Positions 27,494 to 37,753 of a DNA stretch of 64,000 nt are shown piece after piece. A model generated the notes under the pieces. That model was not told the DNA's origin. It did not search any database and was given only the letters and a program-made list of their open reading frames with translations. This stretch comes from Baylisascaris procyonis. Lineage: Eukaryota; Nematoda; Chromadorea; Rhabditida; Ascarididae. Each line of letters starts with the position of its first letter. Positions within the stretch are counted from its first letter, which is position 1. Position numbers and translations under genes: made by a program. Location of the stretch: positions 5,552,501 to 5,616,500 of the forward strand of contig JAZARR010000179.1 in NCBI GenBank assembly GCA_037389465.1, written 5' to 3'.

Positions 27494-27549
27494 GGGTTCT
27501 CATAGCGGGCGATTGGAAGAGGTGGGGGTGGCGACAGGTGGGGGAGGGG
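27494..27549 (+). repeat. G-rich tract
   Basis: Five runs of three to five G within 56 bases in an otherwise AT-rich spacer, followed by GAGAGAAG. The loops between runs are mostly 10-14 bases, longer than the usual G-quadruplex rule, so a quadruplex is possible but not supported. Confidence 0.5.
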
Positions 27550-28616
27550 AGAGAGAAGACGTTATTCACAATTATGTGAACAAAACCGAACAATTGCCCT
27601 GAAGCTGGAATAATAATGAAATTTATAATTTTGAAAAAAAAGCGTCATGTTCCTTCTCGCAACCGTTTTGTTTAAAAAAGAAAATTGCTTCTTGCTAGGC
27701 GACCAGGTGTATATCAATTCATTTGCCCGCTTATGAAAGTTGACAAATAATCTTCGCGAATTTTTTTTTCGTAATTTCATTTCTATCGGAGCGATAAACT
27801 TTCATCAACGCCTTCTTTATTTCTATTAGAGTTCTAAAAATTTTTTTGATGTACGAAATATTTTTGACGTTTCCAATGTGTTTCTTTAAGAGAATCAAGA
27901 GAAAATCAGAGAGGTGGTAATTGCAAAGAATTTTTTACGTTCGATTTCCTAAACTTAGAGATAATTTTCCAAGCTCGGAAAAAATTCTTCGAAAGTTTTT
28001 TCGATTATTTTTAATCCGTTCAGTTGTATTATCAAATGGGTCGAATGAATTTTTGTTTAGCCATTGATAGCTTCTATTCACTGAAATTGAATCAATTCGG
28101 TTAAAGATGTCAAAAATTAGAATACAAAGCATTTTGCTTATCAATCCCTTCACGATAAATTTCTCTCAGCAATTCGTATTTGAAACTTCATTTCTTTATT
28201 TCGATGCAAAAGTGTATGTTTCTGGATGGTGGCATTAAAAATAATAATATGCTTCTATTGAAATTTCTTTACATTAAAAATCAAAAAAAAATTGAACAAA
28301 AAAGAATATCATCAATTAAAGCATAGAAAAACAATAAAAAAATAATATGACTATAGATGAAATTCAAATAGCACCACAACAAATATTTGGCGACGAGATC
28401 ACTCGTGAAAACAGAACAATTATACCAGTTTAATAACGATATGATTCAAATGTGACCACTATTTTATGCAAAAATCTTGAAAAATCTTCCTGCAAAATTA
28501 CTCGAATATCAAAATTTTTTTTTGCAAAAATGCAATATGCAAATAAAATAAGAAATTATTGCATTTTTTCTTCTGGAATATTGCTACTGTCGATTTATAA
28601 GATTATGTTTGGGAGC

Positions 28617-28822
28617 ATAAAGTTGCATAAAGTTGCAAGAAAAAAGTTGCAAAGCTGCAAAAAAAACGCGCATTATCTTTGCCATTGTTGGCAAATTTCC
28701 TCACCTTCTTCATGAAATATCAAAAGAAGGTGAGAATTAAATACCGAAATGCCATAAAGCAGTGAATAAATAGTGATAAAAAAAAATGGCAATTCTTATC
28801 AATTTCAATGTCATCGATTTGA
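28617..28822 (+). repeat. Dispersed repeat, copy A
   Basis: It aligns by eye with the reverse complement of 33550-33800. Both start with GTTGCAA-rich sequence, then share CACCTT, CATGAAATATCAAAAGAA, ATAAAGCA, ATGGCAATT and ATCGATT blocks in the same order with near-equal spacing, at about 70 percent identity. In one frame both encode LLAN, then TFFMKYQK, then NAIKQ. Copy A has a stop right after NAIKQ. This may be an old mobile element or gene fragment; the family is not recognised. Confidence 0.75.
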
Positions 28823-29565
28823 GGATGAGAGAGAAGTGAAACGGAAAATATCTTGCATTTATTGTTTAGATTTTTCTGAGAATAAATCCACAACTTACTG
28901 GATAGTTGTCGCGAGCTGTTTGCAAGTTTTCTCTAACTAATCTATATGATAATTTTTGCGATTCATTCATATTCATGCCTATTCGTTTTTACATGCACTA
29001 ATAAATTGCGATCGTGCGCTCTCAATTCACCAATTTTGCATATTTAATAAACCTTGATCTAACGATTATTGCTCACTTATTCAAATTGTAAGTCAGCAAA
29101 TTTTGCACACTATACAAGAGGCATATCGAATGGATCATTAACCCAGTTGCTTATTACTTTCGGAAGATTTCCGCTCTATTCCGGGAGGTGGAGGAAGGGG
29201 ACGGGGATGAATGGTGCGTCTCTGTATTTCTTTACCATAAAAGATAATAAAAATAACCGGCTGTTTTTGATGGCATACATGTATCTAGGTAATTAAATTT
29301 CTAGGCACCATTTTATTTGAAACTAACTCAAAAAATACGCGTTAATATAGCACAAAAGCCCTTTTTTCAAATATTAGCTAATACATGAGGCTCATATTGG
29401 GAAATTGAAACACATTTAAGCCAATATGCAATTAAACATTTCAACGGGAATATTCGTTTTGATGCAGGAGATTTATTTGAGCATTACAAAACTGGCTGCC
29501 TGAGAAAAAGTAATGACAACTGCTGTTCAGTGCCATAAAGATTTGATTTTATTCCACTGCGGATT

Positions 29566-29976
29566 TTGCTTTTTTTTTGGACTATTTTGTATGCTCGATT
29601 GATTCATAATGCAGCAAAAAAAATCATTAACCTCGATAATCCTTCAATGAAAATTATAAAAACGTTTCTTCTTTCGTACTTACGAAAACGCTTTAGTGCT
29701 TCACCGTGGATGGAAATCATAATAAAGCCTTTGAAGTCACTAACGCAAATACTACAACGGTTGCAACCAATGGCAGGAGCAATGAGAGGAAATGACCCAT
29801 ATTCGCTCCCCGTAGCAACAGATAAACTATTGAATTCCACGAGTAAACTCCTATTGTGTAATCCCAAATGCTTGAGGATACTTTCATGTTTTACCAGTTG
29901 TCTAAATTGTTTTCTTTTCCAGTTCATTCCCTCTACCGCCTTAGCCAAAATCACGCATATGTATCCAGGTGATTAG
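29566..29976 (+). other. Overlapping antisense open frames (136 codons + / 116 codons -)
   Basis: A plus-strand frame (29566-29976) and a minus-strand frame (29604-29954) are both open over the same 350 bases, which is unusual in DNA this AT-rich. The minus frame runs into a consensus donor GTAAGT (near 29690) after ALKRF, so it could be an internal exon of an unrecognised minus-strand gene beyond the GPCR stop. No domain is recognised and no partner exon was found. Treat as undecided. Confidence 0.25.
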
Positions 29977-30295
29977 GCTTTCTTTCACAATCAAAAAGCA
30001 CAAATAAACAATTATAGCGCCACGTGATTTTCTCCGCAGCGGAATAAGGCACTCGTTGAAATAATAAAGTGAGCATAAAAATATTTGAAGCCAACGGACA
30101 GCATTAGTAGCAGTTGTGAAGATTGGAAAAAAAGGCACAATTGGAAAAGTTTAAGCATGAAATTAAATTTCATAGTAATTACAAAAATCAACAGAATACG
30201 ATTATGGTGCCCAAAGAATGTGTGTCCATTGAGTACCTTTCCACGCCTCACTTCGTGTATCCTTTCATTCATACTTGAGGCATGTGGTAAACGCT

Positions 30296-33200
30296 TCACC
30301 TTGATTGGCGTTCACATTCGATGAGTTTAGTGAAGAGATCAAGTCGTGAGACTTTCTTTTCGCTATAACTTGAGCTGCGTTTCTGAGATGGTATATTGCT
30401 GCGCAATGTGCTTCCATCAAAACTGGCACGTGGTTTTAATTCAGCTGGATCGTGATAGTTCGCATTGTAGGACCACGAAAGACGTGAGGCGCAAAATCGA
30501 ATGCAACAGATGTTCCTTAGTTGAGCACGGAATCTGATATATGTAAGTTTATAGTTTCTCTCAAGCAACAACTGTCAAACCAATGTTCGTTAAGGCATGC
30601 TAGACGAAAGATCAGATCTCCTTTCAGGATCAATCTTATCTATTAGCGTCATAAATATTGGACATTTAGATCAGTTATCAATTTAACTATATTGGAAAAT
30701 TAGAGTGCTACATGCCTATGGTAAAAAGTGAAAACCAACTTGACTTAATGCTGACTTAATGCTTAATGCATACAGTAATTGTATGAATAAATCACACTCA
30801 AAAAAGGCTGACTGAAGGCTAGGCGGTATATTTCAAGAATTTTTTTCTTCTGCACTAATGACCAGATTCAGCTCATAGTTTTTAAGGTCACCATAATGAT
30901 GCATAATTTGAGCTGCATTCCTATATAAAGCCAAGTAGAAAACACCCACTGCCCTTATTCCATTAGAAATGGTACCTAGCAATTCTGTTGAAACAGGTAG
31001 ATTTCGTCCCTAAAGGAAGTTCATCGATAATTCATCTATCATGTACTCAGTAATGAGCACTGAAGACACTGGAAAATAGTATCTTATTTTCGGCGATTTA
31101 TTTCCGGTAAGACTATACCTTTTTGCGATTAAATTATGAATGTATTAATAGTGTTAGCAATAATAAGGTAATATAGTGATGAAATAAAAGAGTAATGAAT
31201 ATAGATAATACTTACCGTGTTGAATATTTTGTGTAAAAAATGAACGACGATGAAGAATTAATAACGACAAGAATATTATTGACATCGTTGAGAAGATAAC
31301 CAATTGGTTGTCGAAATAAATCTTCATCCAAAATTTCGGCAAGATTAAGAATCATACTAAGAGCGTAGCAAAATATAAATACTGAAATTGAAAATTGTTA
31401 AAGAAACTATTCATATCAAATTGCACGTAAATGATAATGTGCTAAGAAGAAGAGATGGATCTAACTACGAGATAATTGAAGCCACTTCAATAAAAAGTTT
31501 CCATTCGGCTTTCGATTCGAATTGATTAAAACACTAGAATTCATTCATCTTTACGCATTTTTTTTCCCAGAATATATGAAGCTATGATGCTTACATTGTT
31601 TCTCAGAAAAGTTTGATATGATTAGCGAAAGGTGGCTCACCTAAATTATGATTTATTAAGGTTATCAAGATAAATGCAGCAAAAATTAACAGTAGAAGTT
31701 TCAAAACAGTATTTGACAGTTTATAAATTAGTTAAAGAAAGAATACGAGATAAATAAATGCACATTTTTTTTCAGTGCATCAAAGTGTTCTCAATTTTGA
31801 ATTCAACAAAAATTTGCAAATGGGAATTATTTCTTACCAATAACAACGTAAAGCATCATTTTTGCAGTACTATATTCTCGCCTTTCTGATGCTACTAGTT
31901 CACGACGTTGCACACCAGCCTCTAGAATTGTCCTCGCAACCTGAAAGAATGCAGACGGATTTTAAATGAGTTAGAAATTAGAAGTATTGGACTCGAAATT
32001 TCCTGTAAAATTAAATTTTACTTATTATTCACATCAGCTGATATGAACGTGCCAAGCGTTCCGATCAACTGATAAAAATGTGCTGAACATGCTTATCAGT
32101 CGATATCAATATTTCCAGATTCCTTATCTGGCGCTACGCGGTAAACCACCTTTGAATAATTCGATATCAAGTTTGAAATGCGATTGCAAAATGCCTATAT
32201 CCTTGTAGGAAAGGATGAGTCAACTAAGGAAAACACTGTGATGATTTCTTTTCATGGCTCATGCTCGAATTTCACTATGTTTTCATGAAAAAATGGAATC
32301 CGTAGCACGGTTCGAAATGAAGAAGGTTGAGAAAGGGAGAGAGAAACTATAGCCGCTGAACGATAAAGCTTCCAACTCCATCAGTGACCTGAGCTTTAAG
32401 TACCTCAAAATGTGAGCAGTTTCATATATAATTATCAAAGCAAAGCGGAAAAAAAGGTAACCCAAAATAGCTGACATCAGCACGGAGAATCTCTAATGTA
32501 TTATTAGCTCAATAGTTCAGTCCCAACCCTACGAGTGAATGAATTTTCCACTCAGTGACCGCATTCCTTATGGGATGAACTTCTACCTACAGATATCTTA
32601 TAGGACTGATGAGTGAAAACTGATGCAAGAATTTATGCATCTAGCATAATTTACGAAAGAAAATTTGAAGATTTTATAGGCACATTTGAGAAATAATGAA
32701 TAAAATAAAGTTAACTGAAGCATAAAAACACTGGAAAGTTGAAATTATTTAAAGTATACGAATTTGATTTTGAGCAGTTCAAGAACAGCAACTACTATAC
32801 GGCCATACAAGGTGTGAACGGTGGTTTGGTTTACTTCTAAAATCGTACTGGAATCGTCAAAATAGGCGACATATCACCGGAAGTCACCAAAGTGATCTTG
32901 ATAAAATCATTGCCTCCTTTTCTTATCACCGAAGCTTCTGGTGACAAATAATCGATTCATTGCATTCTGTACTGGATTTAGAGCTGTAATTTGGTATTCG
33001 TACTCAGGGAGGAGTAAAATCGGAAGCGCTATCGGAAGCAATATGTGATTACCATCTAAAATCTTGAGACATTTTTTTCCAAACCATGCGTCAATAACAT
33101 AAAGCGATTTGGCCGAATTAATTCGCTGTTCTTTCTCTGAACATTTGGGAAATTATCGAAGTAATATCCTGCGGAAATTAAAAAAAGCTCACACATTAAA

Positions 33201-36200
33201 TCACTTACTTGTAAATTTAAGAAGCAAAGTACAATAAGAGGCAAAAAGAATTGTGTGATTAGAGTGGCGACATTTTGATAGAGAAGCATAAATAAGGGAT
33301 CACCCCTTAATAATGGTACGATTGATTCCTCAATTGATGATGTTCCACCCGAATCGTCTAAAGTAAACTCCCAAAAGCGTACAAAATTATAGAGAATCGA
33401 AAAGAATACTATCAACATTATAGTTATCGTTGCTCGAGTTCTGCAAAAATATTTTACTTGAAAATTTTATTTGCATATAAAAATTTAGTAAATGCAATAA
33501 TTAGTTCATGGAATTTATGTGATTTCAAGATAAGTGAAAATATTCAAAAGAATCGATAATATTGAAGTTGAGAAAAATTGCCATTATTTGGTCACCAATT
33601 CGTTGCTTTATTGCATTTAGAAATTTAATGCTCTCGTTCTTTTGATATTTCATGAAAAAGGTGAATGAATTCGCCAATAAAGACATAGTGCTCTTTTTTG
33701 CAACTTTGCAACTTTTTTTGCAACTTTGCAACTTTTTTTGCAACTTTGCAACTTTTTTTTGCAACTTTGCAACTTTTTTTTGCAAGTTTTCGCAACTTTT
33801 TGCAATGTTTTGCATTCAGATATGATACGTCTTCATTCTTCAAGCAAAAAAAGTGATGCTTATTCTTATTAGCTCTTAAAATTTGCTTATAAAATGCGAA
33901 TTTTATCCCTTAATAAAGAAAATTATTTCCGTTTCATCGGATTCCTATAAAAAGATTTCATCTATCGAATTTGAATGAAGATTAATTGGGAGGTGCATCA
34001 GTATAGTTCGGATGCAGTTCACTGTTTGCTCATGATCCGTGAAGAATTATTGGATTTCCGGCCAGTTTCAGAAAAGCGCGTTAAATTTTCATGAATACTT
34101 TTTTTACACGCTCGTTTTTTAATTTCTTGAAAACATAAATGATTGATCGTCTTTTTCCTTTCACCTCCACCTTGTCAAGTGTTTACTTGAAAAGATCGAT
34201 CTAACTATAATGAGGTGAAAATACACGCGAAATAAAATTGAAAAATTTGCATATAATTGAAAAAAAATTAGAAAAAAAAACAAATGTTGTGCAAATTTCA
34301 GAAAGTAAGACGAGCATTATATACCAAAACTCAAGAAAGATAAATAACCTAGGGCCTTATTTTACCAACTTTAATTTTACCAACAATTTGTGGATTTATG
34401 GAATTTTGCGATGATTTTCCGGCATTAAAAACGGTCTCCGAGGTTGTATGCTCAATTTTCGGTAGAAACTTATTACAAATAATTACTATTGAAAGTGCGA
34501 CATGCGAGCGATAAAATTTAGCGACCCATAAGTCTTGAAGAAAAACAAAAATGAAAGAAAACTTGAAAGAAAGGAGAGGAAGAATACCCATCACTGATCT
34601 CTTCTAATTTTGAACACTTTATTAGAATATACTTAATGTTTTTTCATCAAGATAATTGAATAAATTACAACGAAATTTCCTATCAAATCATTCAATAATA
34701 CTTGAAAATAAAATTTTTCAGAGAGGAGAGATATAGTTAAGTTGAATTATTCTAAAAGAAAGTTGTAAATTTATTTGAAAAAAATCAAAAGAGATCTTTA
34801 TTTTTGGCACCAAATATAGCATACCATTGTAATTATGAATAGAAAAAAATAAAGAATTTTAAAAAATTCTCTACCTTGTACAATAGGCGCGTACTTTGAA
34901 AGGATAACATACCGCCAAATAACGATCAATTGTTATACTTACTAATAACCATACTGAGATGCTTTGTAGCATTAATGTTACAGGATAAGCGAAAAGAAGA
35001 ATATGACCGGTTAAATGCTTTGATAGACCTGCAATTTGCTGATTCCAGATGAAGTATGTTCCTTGGCTTATTTTTGCTGTTTTCTTGGCCTCTTGGAATT
35101 ATTTGAGCCATATGACGGAAAACCTCTCAAATCTCTCCGTAGCTAATAGTAAGTTAACCGTATAAAACGCTCGGATAGAAATTGCCGCGAAGGTGTGCGA
35201 ATCTATAAATGAAGCCACATCCTCCTCTTTCTTTTTGCGTCCATGTATTCACGTAAATCTGCTTTTACGAGCTCATTCCGGCAATATACCTGTGCGCATA
35301 TAATAAGCTTTAATTTACCAGGTGTTTTTAACTTCACAATTAGATGGCCCATATGTCAACTTCCGAGATAATCCTAAAAAATTCAACAGAATTTATTGGT
35401 GGCATTGCAGTGATCCGAAACGAATAAATCTGTCACAAGGGATTTATGAGTGCAGTTGGCTCGCTTAAAATGCTAATTTTCTATTCCGATCTTTTATGGC
35501 TTATTGAAAATGCGTGAAGCCAATTGCCCGAATGAGTAAGACTTCAAAAAGTACATATCGTATCAACTCTACCGGATATCGAACCTTATTTTCCACAATG
35601 AATTAAGTTTGTTTTATTTTAGATGAAATTTGCATATTGCAATCAAATTTGCACATATTACAGTCTCATTTAAAGAAACCTTTTTTTTTTGAAATGACAT
35701 CCTGCTTATCATTTCCTAGTTTATCAAGATTCGCTCAATATTAATCCAATTCTTACAAGGATTTATAAGCATCAATGTCACACATTTCATTTCTTTTCAC
35801 CTACGCAGCAAATGTAGATCAATTTTACCATTTGGCCTTTAGTGCAATATTTAGCACTCTTCCATTTGCTTTCGAGGCAACAATCGATCTATGATCTTTA
35901 AATATAAAGAAGCTATTGCTGAAGTCAATTGTGGTTATATCATATATGAAGCGAAAATTTTCCCATATTTATGAACTATTGCAAGTTTTGAGATCTTGAA
36001 GCATGAAAAGTTGAAAGAAAATGCGCTCAAAAAGAAACCTTTCGAAACGAAAATGCCACTAAAAATTATCAATATTGAGAAATGATTTTATAAAATTTCT
36101 AATGTTATGATACGTTCATATTTCATAAAATATTTCCTTATTTTATCGTTGATGATGCACACATTGGAAAATTAGATAGGAAATTATCCACTAAAGGGAA

Positions 36201-37743
36201 ATTCTAAGGAAAATGATGCCACAAAAATAAACGTTACAAATTTATTCAAAACATTTGAAAAAATAAAAAAAAAAGCTTCAATGAAAATAAGGAAATTCCT
36301 CGTAGGATTCGATGATTCTATGAGATGTACAAACATATAATAAACAAAAACATATAATGATGACGAATTTCTACGTAACTAATTTATTATGATACTTCAT
36401 ATTTACTTGTACTAATGTTATTCCTAGTTAGAATGAAATGAACTTTAAAGGATATAGGGAAGCAATATTTCTATAAAATAACATGATAACATCTATGATG
36501 TTTAATTAAATTTTCAAAAATTTCATGTGCTGAATTTGACGAAAGATAAAAGTAAAAACATAGCTTAAAAATATGTTCTCTAGCTTTTAATAAGTTGCTA
36601 TCTAAGAGAGAAATAACAAATTTTTTTTTGTAATAGCAAGTTCATATGTGCAAATCCAAATGTTCGGCTTAAATTTGCTTCAAATTGCATTGTTAAAAAT
36701 AAAGAGAGTCGAATAGTACGATAGAGATCATAATATCTTCGATATCAACGAATCAAGTCTATCGATAAAAATGCGAAAATATTAACCGTTTACTGCTAAA
36801 AATAGTAAAATAATTACCAGGTAAAAAACTTTGAATTTGTGTGATTGAGAAAACTGGCATCGCTAAAAGGCATAAGAATAAATCCGAGGCACTCAATGCA
36901 GCCAATAGAAGATTTATTGAACGTTTACGAAAAGTCGGTGTCCAATAGACGTATAATGACAACGAATTACCAACTACACCGCATATACACATGAAAGTCA
37001 TCACAACAACGCATATCGTTGATGCATTCTCAATAAGTTCACTATCTGAAATATTAAGTAATTATATATGAGTCGAAAATCTTTTCATTTTGGTCTTTAA
37101 TTTTGTAAATTCCCAAAAAAATTTCCGAAAAAATTTCCTTATTATTGCTTCAGTTAAGATAGCTGCAATTATTTCTCATGTTGCTTATTTTATATATGTT
37201 TATATTCGTTCGGTGCCTATATGTTTACGATATATAATTCTCTACTCATACTCCTAGATTATCAGTTGAAGAAACGACATATATTCATGAATTCATGATA
37301 TAACTAAAGTTTGTTAAAGATAAGCGCTTCTGTCCTCTCCAGAGATAACGATAATGCAAAAGAAAGCAGCTATAAGGATTCATAGAACAGCCAAAAGATT
37401 AGGTATCGGGCAAGAATATTGCAATATTTTTATGCATTGTTCAATAGGAGTACTACTAATATAAATGCGATGTTACTACTTGCTTAATGCATTAAATGAA
37501 TTTCTCTTAACGGTTTTAAAATGTTTTTTTTTCTAAAAATTTAAGCTTAAACTATAATATTTAATTTTAGGCAAATGAAATATTTGAAATAATATCGAGA
37601 TATTCAGATATGTAAAACAAATATGGAATGATAGTTTTCAAAATAGAGAAAAATGAAAAAAACAACTTACTTTCTTCTTCGGAGTCTTTAAATGAGGAAG
37701 CCGAATGAAAGGAAAAATTATTTGCCAAAGATACATCGTCCAT
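30296..37743 (-). CDS. Class A neuropeptide GPCR, FMRFamide-receptor-like, 7 exons, 397 aa
   Basis: Seven-transmembrane rhodopsin-family receptor, probably for an amidated neuropeptide, acting through G proteins at the plasma membrane. Exons in order: 37743-37671, 37045-36818, 35028-34875, 33440-33209, 31940-31838, 31381-31216, 30533-30296. They sum to 1194 nt, with GT/AG at every junction and phase kept. TM1 has GVVGN (N51); TM2 has SASD (D79); TM3 ends IDRYLAVCYP (D135-R136-Y137); TM4 leads into YNFVRFWE; TM5 has P219; TM6 starts after REYSTAK; TM7 reads VVINSSSSFIFY (305-313); helix 8 is FRAQLRNICC, with cysteines that could be palmitoylated. The run VCYPFKVRAYCT and the RFWE motif match FMRFamide receptors. 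The acidic N-terminus carries NFS and NAS sequons. Odd: NPxxY is SFIFY, and the TM3 and ECL2 cysteines are absent. The C-terminal tail is Ser/Arg-rich. Confidence 0.93.
31382..33208 (-). other. GPCR introns 4 and 5
   Basis: Introns 33208-31941 and 31837-31382 (minus strand) are AT-rich. The open frame at 32283-32483 has no recognisable motif. Nothing else is supported here apart from exon 5 (31838-31940). Confidence 0.7.
33550..33800 (-). repeat. Dispersed repeat, copy B (inverted), in GPCR intron 3
   Basis: Reverse-orientation relative of 28617-28822, 4.9 kb away. On the minus strand it is open from the GTTGCAA array through LLAN, TFFMKYQK and NAIKQ and on for about 20 further residues, where copy A is broken. 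It lies within the intron between TM3 and TM4 exons and is not joined to the receptor frame by any consensus splice site I can see. Confidence 0.75.
33698..33800 (-). repeat. GTTGCAAA tandem array at the head of repeat copy B
   Basis: Four to five units of about 20-21 bp, each two GTTGCAAA-type words plus an A-run of variable length (read on the minus strand). In the minus frame it reads as VAKLQKK repeats. Copy A has only a short, degenerate version, so the array has expanded in copy B. Confidence 0.9.
33801..36817 (-). other. GPCR introns 2 and 3, remainder
   Basis: Intron 36817-35029 and the distal part of intron 34874-33441 are AT-rich with long A/T runs. Open frames such as 34349-34594 show no motif. 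Exon 3 (34875-35028) is the only coding segment supported. Confidence 0.7.
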
Positions 37744-37750
37744 CTCCGTT

Positions 37751-37753
37751 ACT
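37751..37753 (-). promoter_or_regulatory. Likely leader acceptor just upstream of the GPCR start
   Basis: On the minus strand the sequence TTTCCTTTAG ends eight bases before the start codon at 37743. Such a short leader is typical of a spliced-leader trans-splice site, although a 5' UTR intron is also possible. It supports the chosen ATG. Confidence 0.5.

Larger units (their letters stand above)
26011..30295. other. Spacer between convergent desaturase and GPCR genes
   Basis: 4.3 kb between two stop codons that face each other. It holds a (TA)n tract, a G-rich tract, one copy of a dispersed repeat and a pair of overlapping antisense open frames, listed separately. Both 3' UTRs must lie here, but no confident polyadenylation signal was located for either gene. 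Confidence 0.7.

Noticed and set aside
27494..27549. G-quadruplex
   Set aside because: Loops between G-runs are mostly longer than ten bases; listed only as a G-rich tract.
35560..35590. tRNA B-box-like GGTTCGATATCC on the minus strand
   Set aside because: One base too long for a B box; no pairing T-stem or A box at the right distance.
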